Shown here: in pieces, positions 1-55,510 of the stretch
How positions within the stretch are numbered: position 1 is the stretch's first letter
Layout: each line of letters starts with the position of its first letter
DNA from: Pogonophryne albipinna
Taxonomy: Eukaryota; Chordata; Actinopteri; Perciformes; Artedidraconidae
Direction of reading: 5' to 3'
Assembly: GCA_028583405.1 (NCBI GenBank)
Contig: CM053262.1
Span: 21,403,506-21,467,505, forward strand
Length of the DNA: 64,000 bases
Program-made: the position numbers and the translations under genes
Notes under the pieces: generated by a model
What the model was told of the DNA's origin: nothing
The model's input: the letters and a program-made list of their open reading frames with translations, nothing else
Database searches by the model: none

Positions 1-271
1 CGACCCCGCTGTAATGACTCTCTGTTAGCGGGTATTTTATCATGATGGGGTCTGCAGGTGATGGGAACAGAGATGTCTTTGATCACCCACTGATACTGCA
101 CATTTGAAAAACTTTACTTTTTAATAAGGCTGCAGCCGGCCTATCTGTCATGGTGACGACTCAGCAACACACACTCCTATTGCAGCTCACACTGATAGAG
201 TGGCACAGCGCTCACATAAATCCTTAATAGATTGGAGTCTTATTCTACTGTTGGAGGCTTTAACGTCTTGA

Positions 272-1642
<1,371 letters not shown>

Positions 1643-1708
1643 CACGATGAAAGGATTATTCATCCAGTGTCGGCAGGAAACTTAAACATTCTGTCTTTCA
1701 CACCAAAA

Positions 1709-1714
1709 AATAAA
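1709..1714 (+). terminator. Poly(A) signal of the tmprss7-like gene
   Basis: A canonical AATAAA lies 67 bases after the stop codon, giving a very short 3' UTR. Confidence 0.7.
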
Positions 1715-1719
1715 AGCAT

Positions 1720-2377
1720 CACTTAAAGCATGTATGTCGATTGTATTTTTCCAGAGCAACATCTGCTTTGTTGGGGATCTCTCACTTTATTAAGAGCACT
1801 CAAAGGTAAACAAATATGTTAATTCTCTTCAGGTGTCTTTGCTGCATTCCTCCTTCTAGTCTCCATGTTATGTCCCCACAATTTGGTGCCAGCATTTGTA
1901 ATTGTGTGTCTTGCTTGGAGCCCCTGTGGAGCGTCCAAGCAGCCAAGCTCCAGCAGTAATACCTTGGGCACGTTTCCCTCAAGCTCCCCTTTGTCCCTCC
2001 CAGCTTTCCTCCCATACGCAGCGAGGAAGTTTGCCCACAATATCTGTCGCCCGGATGGTTGTGGGGATTGTACCCTTTCATAGTGCTCTCATTGTGCCCC
2101 GCACTGCATTCTGGGGGCTCCGTGTGACACCTGCCACCCACTTCAGGTGAACGGGAGGCGGTGAAAGCCCACTGTATCCGAGCCGCTCAGGTCGGATTTC
2201 TGCGCTTTTTTTCTTCCAAAAGGGAAGCGACAGCGGGGGTTTCCTCTCTCTTTCTCTCTCTCCATCATTTCTATGCCTGAGGTATTGTTGCATATCGCCT
2301 CTGCGGAGCTAAACGGGACAGTGCTATGAGGACTCTCCCCAACAGCAAAACTTGCGAAGTGTACTGCGTCTCCGGGC
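1720..2377 (+). promoter_or_regulatory. Short intergenic region and 5' UTR/promoter of the ST14-like gene
   Basis: About 650 bases separate the tmprss7 poly(A) signal from the ATG of the next gene. No TATA box is obvious. The proximal part (2140-2377) is moderately GC-rich with a CT-rich run near 2245-2265, and the start exon follows directly. The promoter is placed by position only. ORFs here are open on both strands and resemble no known protein. Confidence 0.4.
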
Positions 2378-11589
<9,212 letters not shown>

Positions 11590-11612
11590 CTGAACACCAC
11601 ACTGACATGAAG

Positions 11613-11618
11613 AATAAA
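11613..11618 (+). terminator. Poly(A) signal of the ST14-like gene
   Basis: AATAAA lies 24 bases after the TGA stop, so the 3' UTR would be very short, as in the upstream tmprss7-like gene. Confidence 0.65.
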
Positions 11619-12874
11619 ACAAACAGTCTTAACACACAGGACAGAGGTCTCAGACCTGGAGTCCATCTTCAGACGGTTGTCGTGATTTCACGGCAACACA
11701 TTCAGTCCGTTTTTGGGAGCGTGTCCATGGCAACGGGCCAGCACGGGCCATCCTCAATGCTCAAACAACCAGCTTCCTCATAATTGACATCGGCTATGGC
11801 AAAAATAGGTAACCTGTTTATTTTTACTTGATTATGGGTCGTTAAACATAAAAAAACAAAAAAAACACACTCTGTTAAAGTATCCTATACACAATTTACA
11901 AGATTCTTTAATATAAACTAACTGATCTGTGGGTCAATATTTAATTCTAAAGTCAGGCCAAAGTATGATAACTAGCCAGGTTATCTTGTGCATATAAATG
12001 TAGCTGAGTACTTCCTGTATTCCCTGTCACAGCGATGGTTCACTATAGTGTCCGATCAGGTGTTGCCAACAACAATCACTGTGGAAAGAGTTCTCTCCGG
12101 ACACACACATGTAACCGTATATTTCTCATCTACATTGGTCCATGTACTGTATATGTGTGTTCATGTTTGTGGTTATTGTACTGTACTGTGTGTATGTGCA
12201 TTTCATGAGTTGAGTCGTAGCATTATGTCCAATATATTCTGTAATGGTAGAGAAGTGAAAAATCCCTCAATAGGAGGTGATAATATATTTTGCATTTCAG
12301 TTTGATTTAATTTATCTTTACGGTGCCTCCTTTATACTTTATGCTCCATGAAGAGCGTGACGACTACTCCCCTTTAAACTCTGATGCTGCCTTAAGATTC
12401 AGATCAATATAAGATCATTTTATACCAATATTTTCTACGCAGACGCACATGCATGTTCCTGTTCCTCCCATCAGCATACATCACCACCCTGTGGTCAATG
12501 CACACTATTTCTTATTTCATGTCCTGAGGGAATAATGCATTTTACACCCAAAGGATAGGGTTTGAATCATTGATAAGGATATCAGATAATATGCTTTTAC
12601 ATTAAAGAAACCATTTCCAATGCAGCAGGTCCCGACAAAACTGTTTTAATTATTGCTGCAATTTTCTTATTACCTATACTGTTTTGTCTTTAAGTAATTT
12701 CCACAAGTGAAATTAGGTTTTATATAATGTTCTTCATCTAAACTATTGATTCATTGCCTCATTTGTTGTTGGTGCTTTTGACTGAAAAGTGTTCACTATG
12801 ACTCACCTGGACAGCACAATCGTTTTTACTCTGCACTATCACTAATAATATAACATAAGCAGGAAGTCACATTC
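11619..12874. other. Intergenic spacer, no gene seen
   Basis: AT-rich sequence between the ST14-like poly(A) signal and the long-TIR transposon. It has short open frames only, with no domain, RNA gene or repeat boundary I can support. Confidence 0.6.
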
Positions 12875-13156
12875 AAATGTACAACCCTGTCTCCTAAAAA
12901 GTACGTTCTCACAGAACTAAACTGCATTCTCAATTACATTTAGCTAGAAACGTATTTTCTCCCACGTTACGTTCGTTATGAACGTATCTCAAACACGTTT
13001 ATTTTCTACATATCTTCTAGAAATATATTTTCTCCCACGCTACGTTTCTTATGAACGTATCTTAAATACGTTTATTTTCTACATATCTTTGCCATTTGTT
13101 GTCTTGCTTATAATAATGATAATAGTCATTTATAAATATCATTTTAGAGCACACAT

Positions 13157-13357
13157 TTGAAATCAGTAGGCGAGGCTGTAATTTCTCCAGCTGTTACTCT
13201 CATGAGCGAGGCAGAAAATAATAGTTTCAACATGCCAAAAAGCTGCTGTGTCGTTTATTGCACCTCAAACATTAAAACAAATCCAGAGTTACGTGTTTCT
13301 GTACTTCCTCTAAGAAGAAAGGACAGTAACAGAAGAGCTCTGTGGCTTCAGGCTTGA
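13157..13357 (+). pseudogene. THAP zinc-finger fragment in left TIR
   Basis: A 66-codon frame, mostly inside the left inverted repeat. It contains MPKSCCVVYCTSN followed by a basic segment ending RRALWLQA and a stop. This is the first half of a C2CH THAP domain: the CxxC-like pair, Asn, and the W of the family. The later Cys-x2-His pair is missing, so it is a transposase-derived remnant and not a complete zinc finger. Confidence 0.6.
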
Positions 13358-14783
13358 TCGCCGTTCAAATGACAGCGTTGGTTTCCCCAAAAGAGGGCGG
13401 GGCTGTAAAGTGACGTAGATTTTACTCTCCTATTATTCAAAACCATTCTATTTATTCTAACGTAAATTACATGCCAGTGTTTTATCTTTTTATTTATTTG
13501 TTTTTATTTTAGATCGTATAATGTCGGACTTTTTTTCCCGTCTGTGAGGAAAAGAAATGGCTCAGAGCCTCAAATACTGAAATCTGTATTTTTGAAAATC
13601 TTTTTTTCCTTCTAATTTGTTATTCTTTTCTAAATAACACACTTTTATTTACTCAAAAATAACACACAATTATCCTTGTTTTTATTTATTCGTTTAATTC
13701 TATAATCTTGGGCTTTTTAGCCGTAAATAAAGTCACCAGAAACAGACGTAGGCCTATAAGGGACATTTCGAGCGATACACACCACAAACCCACTGAACAG
13801 ATTACCCAAGATCCTCAGCTTGAAGCTCGTTGATTGGATGTTTTAGCCGCAATGCATGTTGGGATATGATGTCCGAAAACATAAAAAAAAAAAAAAAATA
13901 CTTTATTCTGAGTGTTCTTGCTTTTCTCTTTGGAAGTCATCACATAACGGCATTGTAATACACAGTTCGGCTGCATTAAATATTACACATCTGCTGTAGT
14001 TCTTTATTTATAGAGCCCTGATGAGAAGACTTCTGGACAAACAGGAGAACTGCATCTTGCATTTCTTTTCACAAAATACGTCTCCTTGCAGTATCAATAG
14101 TAATTCGGCTGACTTTTATATTTGATCCAATTGGTAGATAGGTTATATTCACACCATAACGGTGCACAGCTGATAGAAAAGGACTTGTAGTTTTTAAAGA
14201 TATTACTGATTTTCTTTGAATATAAGAATGTAAATACTGTGTTGAGAGAATAGTCAGGGGATTTGGGTGATGGGAGACACATCTATGGAATCACAATTTC
14301 AATAGCTTACCATTAAATGACGGATGTGACTTTCTGTCTGTGATGTTTTACAAATCAGATATTAATGTGTAGAAGTAAAACATGAGAAATAGTATAGCAA
14401 TATCCTGTAAAATGATGTAAAAACATGAATAAAACTACACATCTTCAGATGTTATACACAAGTGTCCTACACTAATAATACAAAGGTATTATTAGTATGC
14501 TGTGTGTACCTTGTGTGCACCGCCTAGTGGTTAAAGCACGTCATTGACTTATTTTTGTTGAATAATGTTATTTTATGAAAAACATATTAAGAGTACATAC
14601 TTTCATAGGGGGAAAGTAGAAGGTCAATGATAGAAATATAGAATATAAAAAATCAAGAAGATACTATAAGCGATCTCTACAATAAAACAGTTGGATGTAC
14701 AAAGATATTAATATGAGGATGTGCAAAACAGACAAACTAATTAACCTTTATTAACACATTAAAGAATACTTTAGGTTTAGGTC

Positions 14784-15143
14784 TGTCACGGCTGGAGGGC
14801 AAGGTACACGGGACCCAAATGCAGAATATCCAAATTCAAAATACTTTCGTTGCAAAACTAGCAACAAAGTAAAACTAAGGCAAGGCAAAAACACAGAAAT
14901 CCCTCTGAACAAAAACCCTTCCAACAACATCAATAATCCCACAAAGACAGACAGAAAACCCAGAACTTAAATGCACACAAACTAATCAACTGAACAGGAC
15001 ACAGGTGAGGGGGGAGGAGACAACACAGGGCACCAGGTGCACACAATCAGCAGTAACAGAAAAGACGGGAGGGGGAACACAGAGACAGGAAACCAAAGAC
15101 AGAACTAGACACGACAAAAACACAACACAGACAGATCGTGACA
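14784..15143 (-). mobile_element. Solo LTR nested in the long-TIR transposon
   Basis: A 360-bp segment starting TGTCACG and ending CGTGACA, flanked by AGGTC on both sides (14779-14783 and 15144-15148), a 5-bp target duplication typical of LTR retroelement integration. Read on the minus strand it ends in TTTGGGTCCCGTGTACC..CCGTGACA, as in common teleost LTRs. No internal coding region remains. Confidence 0.65.
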
Positions 15144-16321
15144 AGGTCTTCTTTCAAATAAGAAAAAAGCTTTGGGGGTATCTATCTACAGATAAATATT
15201 AAGCCTGACAAAGTACTTAACGTCTAATATATTGCTTTCCTGCAATGTTAACTATGTTGAAGCACTTATTTTAACTGATATTATACACATTAATTACACT
15301 CTTATGTATGTAGATAGTATAAGAAATGTGCAGAATACGACAGTTTAATGGTGGAGGTACACACATATTGATAGATTGATAATGCACTGTTGAGGAACCG
15401 GTGACCCAAGATTTTCATTCATTGCATAACTACACCGTAGTTGTGTATATGATATGTCAATAAACCTTAGAAAATCTTGAAATCTTGAAAGGGATGTGCA
15501 AACATAGCAATTATATACAGTTTTTAATTAACTATTAGTAGAGAATAACGAGTAATTCATATACTTTATAGAGATCTGCAGATAAATGTTTAGTCTTCTC
15601 AAGCACCAACTATCAAATATCTCTCCTGATTGTTGGCACTTGACAATCACCTTTCCCTGAATTTTACTCAGGTGTAACTAAAGTCTGCTTTAAGGGTTGT
15701 TTATATTTCACATCATTAATCAGAATCTGCAAAGTAACTCAAATAAATGTAGTGGAGTAAAAATACCATGTTAACCTCTGAATTGTAGTGGAGTAGAATT
15801 ACAAAGTAACAATGAGCTGTCATGTGGGTATATATTAATGCTGCGCATTATGGATACAAGCGATTTTCACCCATTTAGTAATTACATGTTTTAAATGTGT
15901 ACACACCAATGTGTTTCCTATCGCCTAAACCTCCAGGGCTGTACACAGTTTAATACTGTCAACTTCTAATTTTGGGGAAAACGTCTTTTAAAACTACAAT
16001 TCCCAGTAGAGACGTGCCATAGAGAACATGTTGCGAAACACAATAGCCAGCATGTGTATTTCTGGGGGGGCGTTCGAGTCCAGTTTTGAATAGTCTGCCG
16101 TGGTTTCGTTCCATTTCAAAGAGCAAGACGCTCGGCGTAACCTTGGCGCACTGCCACTCCAACATCCAATCACAGAGCTTGAAGATTAATCACGGGGTTT
16201 GTCAACGGGACTGTAGTCCCAAACAATAGCTGGGGATTATGGGTAGTGTAGTGTCTTCGGCCATCCTAAACTGATTATTTTTTTCGGATATCATATCGCA
16301 TTCACAACACCACATCTGGCG

Positions 16322-16510
16322 TCACAGAGATCTTCTGTTACTGTCCTTTCTTCTTAGAGGAAGTACAGAAACACGTAACTCTGGATTTGTTTTAATGTTT
16401 GAGGTGCAATAAACGACACAGCAGCTTTTTGGCATGTTGAAACTATTATTTTCTGTTTCGCTCATGAGAGTAACAGCTGGCGAAATTACAGCCTCGTCTA
16501 CTGATTTCAA
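16322..16510 (-). pseudogene. THAP zinc-finger fragment in right TIR
   Basis: Mirror copy of the left-arm fragment on the opposite strand, with a few substitutions (for example Gly to Asp near the start). It breaks off a few residues earlier, at NRRSL. Both copies keep their reading frame through the arm. Confidence 0.6.
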
Positions 16511-16792
16511 ATGTGTGCTCTAAAATGATATTTATAAATGACTATTATCATTATTATAAGCAAGACAATAAATGGCAAAGATATGTAGAAAATAAACGTA
16601 TTTAAGATACGTTCATAAGAAACGTAGCGTGGGAGAAAATATGTTTCTAGAAGATATGTAGAAAATAAACGTATTTAAGATACGTTCAAAACGAACGTAA
16701 CGTGGGAGAAAATACGTTTCTAGCTAAACGTAATTGAGAATGCAGTTTAGTTCTGTGGGAACGTAATTTTTAGGAGACAGGGTTGAAATGTA

Positions 16793-17200
16793 GGATACCT
16801 GTCACTGTTTTCCGAGTTGCGTAAAGTGTTGCTATTCTGAGGTTAACACTTCTTTATTTACTTTAAAACAAAAATAGATCACCCATTTCGCAATATCAGA
16901 AACACAACTGTCAAGTTGAGGAACCAACCGTGTTCTCCGGTGCCTACGTGCTGATCATCCCGTTTACCAAACCCTGGTCGCCTGTGCCCATCCTCCTGGT
17001 GGTTCGTAATTCTACTCTTCTGGAAATTACAAAACATGCAGATTATTAGAAAGGAAATTAAATATTAATGTCGAAAATAATGCCTAAGAATTTGACTAAA
17101 AGAAAGAGGGTTATTTTGGAACCATTTGATTTAATTTACAACTCACTGGTCGATTGCTTGATCACTGGGGAGAGCTAAAAGGGGGACTGCTCTTACGCGC
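16793..17200. other. flt1 upstream region
   Basis: About 400 bases between the transposon and the flt1 promoter motifs. No gene was seen. The transposon insertion therefore sits immediately upstream of the flt1 proximal promoter. Confidence 0.5.
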
Positions 17201-17216
17201 CTTGGGTGTGTCAATG

Positions 17217-17267
17217 GACGTCACGGAAGTCCGCTATCCGGTGGCTGCACTGTGGGAACTGTATATA
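17217..17267 (+). promoter_or_regulatory. flt1 core promoter: CRE-like, ETS and TATA motifs
   Basis: GACGTCAC (17217-17224) overlaps CGGAAGT (17224-17230), a CRE-like site joined to an ETS site. TATATA (17262-17267) follows about 35 bases later. The ATG is 222 bases beyond the TATA motif. The human FLT1 promoter is known to use CRE, ETS and TATA elements for endothelial expression, so this arrangement fits. Function here is inferred from motif and position only. Confidence 0.6.
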
Positions 17268-17488
17268 TCCGCGCCACTATCCAAAACGATGGGAAAAAGT
17301 TGCACTGGAGTTCAAGCGTGGTGTCCTGTTGCGTGATCTCCCGCAGCTATCCTCAGGAAACCAACCATCTCCATTCACTGACCATCAGTGCGCTGAGTTA
17401 CTCTGGAGGGGCAAACACATCAGCAGGAATAAAACTCCTTCCATCATTTACATTTGAAACCTCGCTCGCTGCTCGGGAGTCACCAGAG

Positions 17489-51943
<34,455 letters not shown>

Positions 51944-52468
51944 CATTTGTTCTTAGAAAACTTAACGGGTGTATAATAATTTGTATTAACCTAGAATTTA
52001 ATCTTCTCTTTTTGCATACTCTACCTCGTTATAGTATTTGCATGTCCTCCTTTATCTCCGTCCAAGATCATTTCTCTTGATCGAACACCCTTTCTAATAT
52101 TACCAAGTATTACCTTGCCACACATAAACCCCTTCTAAGAGCAGCTTAGTATTACCTGATAGTACTTATAACATACAATTATGAAGAATGTATGTACTGA
52201 CCAACAAGTACACAGAGTATTGTATTGGTACCTTATGTACTTAGCTTTGTGAAGAGGAACATGCTGTATTTAATAATGGTTCCTCCTACATAGCTGCTAT
52301 ATGCTGGAAAATATGTGTAATCCACTGAGTATGTGTAACATAAGATGTATGAAGATAGTGTTGTGTCTCTTTCAATGAACTTGTTTTAAATATAGATTCC
52401 ATTTATATTATTAAAAACTGTTATGTAGCTTATTGCAAAAATAATACAAGACCCTTTGTATCAGTTTC

Positions 52469-52590
52469 TGTATTAAAATACTGCTGTTCACACATTGTAA
52501 AATGTGATTGTTTTAGTTGTGTGGGGGAGAAGTGTGTCACTCATTAACTGGAGTGTGTTCTGATGTGGAAGATACTGGGTGTTTCTCAAA
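52469..52590. repeat. Direct duplication, copy 1 (flt1 3' end)
   Basis: The segment from ATTAAAATACTGCTGT to GATGTGGAAGATA recurs with insertions at 53369-53550 in the same orientation. Confidence 0.7.
52472..52477 (+). terminator. Likely poly(A) signal of flt1
   Basis: ATTAAA lies 529 bases after the flt1 stop and is followed by TGTGATTGTTTTAGTTGTGTG, a GT-rich downstream element. No better AATAAA occurs earlier in the 3' UTR. Confidence 0.5.
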
Positions 52591-53365
52591 GTCGAGGACG
52601 CTTCCTTGGTAGGACATGTCCCTCCGAGTCAGGTCCTTCAGAAGCGAGGCAAGAATCCTTCCTAGCCTCAGAAAACGAAGAATTGTGGAGCAGGCTAACA
52701 GTCGTGCAGTTGTGCGTCACATGCGAGGCCCCGTCTTAAACGGAGCGTGATTTCCGCCAAAGATTTGGGAAATTGGTCCGTGCGCAAAGCATTGTGGGGA
52801 TTTTAAGACCGCGGAGGATACACATGTGCAGCCTCGACATTTCCCGCAACGAAGTACGCCGGGCTTGGTAGAATTCCAAGTATGCTGGACATTGGAACAG
52901 TCCTTCGGCAGCACACTTGAAATAGTGGCTCTGGAGCAGCCTTCCTCAACATTGAGAAATACCCATATATGCAGAAGGGAATTGAGTGATAACCGTTTTT
53001 CTATTTTTTGACATGTCGAAATAAGGCTTTGTCCTTTTTTTCAACTTGCTATATCAAAACTTTTCTGTAATTTTTAACGACATACGCCTCATTTAGACAT
53101 AAAATAAGATGGTTTTTTGCATTTTTATGACTTTTCGGTCATTTTTAATAACAAATATATATTTTAGACGGGGGGACCCTTATCTAAAAATATATATGCA
53201 ATTATGCATGCTATGACTTTTCTGTCATTTTTAACGACATACTATACCACGCCTGTTACTACACCGTGCCTTACTGCCACATAAAATACCATGTTTTTAT
53301 GTTGCATTTTCATACTATTTCAATATTTGCTAAATAAGACAAGGCCATACATCGTTTTGGTATTC

Positions 53366-53371
53366 TTTATT
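53366..53371 (-). terminator. Likely poly(A) signal of pan3
   Basis: TTTATT on the plus strand is AATAAA on the minus strand. It lies about 2.1 kb beyond the pan3 stop, with no coding exon between. It would give pan3 a 3' UTR of about 2.1 kb (53350-55510). Confidence 0.5.
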
Positions 53372-53550
53372 AAAATACTGCTGTACACACAAATATTGCA
53401 AAATTTGAGACAAGAGAACACAAGAGGGGCATCAAACTAAGATGGTGATTGTTGTAGTTTTGTTTATGTGGGGGAGGAGAAGTTTGTCACTAACATATAC
53501 TGGAGTGTGTGTGTGTGTGTGTGTGTGTGTTCTGATGTGGAAGATAGTGA
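53366..53550. repeat. Direct duplication, copy 2 (pan3 3' end)
   Basis: Diverged copy of 52469-52590 with extra internal sequence and a short GT array (53508-53530). It carries the pan3 poly(A) signal on the minus strand. Confidence 0.7.
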
Positions 53551-55510
53551 TATGAGCACTGACAATGTGGAGACCAAGTTGGTGTGTGTGTGTTTGTGTG
53601 TTGAGGGTTTTCTATAGCACCACATTCACCAAATAAGTTTGTCGGGTCATTTCACTAAAACAGAGGAAGTAGTACATGATGTTTCCAGCTTGCTGCAGGT
53701 GTGTTACCCCCAAGTACAGAATATCAACTTGTAAGACAGCTTTGACAAGACACTGTTCTCGTTTACATTATCCTGCTTGATTTGTTCTTATCCGACAGTG
53801 TGCTTCATACAGTACACAAGACCCTGTTTTTCTACAGTCTTAAGTTGTACACACCCGTCAAAAGCTACTGAGAACCAATCTAAGGCAGAGAAATCAAAAA
53901 CAGTGGTTCGACAGCGCTTGGATTGATCTCTTTATCAGGGTGAAGCAGGTTAGCACAAAATTCATTAAGTGACTGATTCAAATCATCAAAGGAGTATGAA
54001 CCGTACTTAAGGGCAACATGAAACCCCTCACAGCATGATCTGCACAGTGCCAGTAACTTCCTTAACCCTCCGCCTGGAGACGCTCCACCTTAGCGAATCT
54101 GACTGGACAGGGGGTCGCCAATGACAGCCAAACACATTCAATCATTGGGCCCCTCCAGCTGTTTGTCATCCTGAGAGCAATCGAAGCCACCCGAGTGAGA
54201 GACCACTGCTTCGTCTCCAGCATGTTTATATTCCATGATCTTTAAAAGTCAAACATAAAAAACTGTTGGTGCCCTGTTCTCCCTTTCCCTAAAACCCCTG
54301 CTGGAATTGGTCCACAGAATAATAACTTTTAATTGAGGCAAAAACAACTAATTGTCGTCCCAGCTCCGATCATGCATTCCTGCACAATATCTGAGAAAAA
54401 CACAGCTAGAAAAATCACAAAAAGTGTCACTTTTCAAATGTGGAGAGGCCAAGTGAAGAAATGGATAAAAGCATGAAGAACAGGGGAGAGAAAGAGAGAG
54501 AAAGGGGACAAAATAATGACATTCCACAAAGAGGCAGCTGTGGCTCCACCTCAACAGAAGGGCTACAACCAGGTGCTGGACAGCTGAACCAAAACCACCC
54601 ACCCTTGAGCAGTTCATGTCACGATAGCGGCTATTAACCAAAGGCGGATGCTGCATATGTAACAAAATCATGGTAGGCGGCGATGGGAGAAGACACTCCT
54701 TCCTCAATGCCAAAAGAAAAACATGTTTCAACCTTTCAAACCCCAGTCCGTGCCCACACACACATGAGCCTGATGTTCCACTATTTCCTGAATGAAAATG
54801 TCAGAAATCCATCGATTGTTCCAGTTTGAAGAGCCCACCCACCCAATTGGTTTGTCCTTTGTGTGGGGAACCAAGGCAAAGGTGGGCTGGCCCATTTCAT
54901 GAAACAGGAGCCATCCCACCCCCGTGAAAGCCTCGAGTGGTATGTCCCGTCAGTCAATAGAAGGCTGGATTTATTTTAGTTTTTTGTTTAAATTCGTATT
55001 CTGCTCTGGTGTTCATGTCCGTGTGTGACGTTAGCTCTCTTTAAACCCTGCAGGCCACTCACACATATCCAAAAAAATTAAAAAATTAACAAAAAAATTA
55101 AAATCTTAGTGCATCCTCCTCAGAAAAAATAAACCCCAACTGTAGAAATAAACAATAAAAGCCGGAAAAATGTTCAAAACCTCATGGTTTGTTTCTTGTT
55201 GTGTTCCCCAAATCTAAAAAAATGTCATCATACTTGTTCGTCACAGCTTCCGTATGTGTCCTTTTTCGCTTTGTTTTTTTTGTCCTTTTGATTTACGTTT
55301 TTCAGCTGCGGGGTTTAGGAAAACTAAAAAAAATACACTTTAGAAAAAGCCTTCCTGGTGGACACGGTCAGTGTATGTGACTGAGGTTCACGAAGCCCCG
55401 CCTCGCTGCCTTGGCCATGCTGATGTCATCTCCACGAGCCTGGTCCTCCGCTGTAGTGCAATAATGTGCTCCAGGTACGGGCAGTCCCCCCCCCGGGCCC
55501 ACAGGGGGCG
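53375..55510 (-). other. pan3 3' UTR (inferred), no other gene seen
   Basis: AT-rich sequence without coding potential between the pan3 stop codon and the putative poly(A) signal. Assignment as 3' UTR rests on position only. Confidence 0.4.

Larger units (their letters stand above)
12882..16785. mobile_element. Long-TIR DNA transposon with THAP-encoding arms (P-element-like), non-autonomous
   Basis: A 3904-bp element bounded by 463-bp inverted repeats (12882-13344 and 16323-16785) that are nearly identical. It begins CAACCCTGTCTCC and ends with the complement. AAATGTA is present on both flanks (12875-12881 and 16786-16792), a 7-bp target duplication. Each arm holds two copies of an 80-bp-scale subrepeat (CTAGAAA..TATTTTCTCCCACG) and one THAP zinc-finger fragment pointing inward. 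No long transposase ORF lies between the arms, so this copy cannot be autonomous. THAP domains occur in P-type and Kolobok transposases. CA..TG ends and a 7-8 bp duplication favour the P superfamily over Kolobok (TTAA). Class assignment is inference. Confidence 0.8.
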
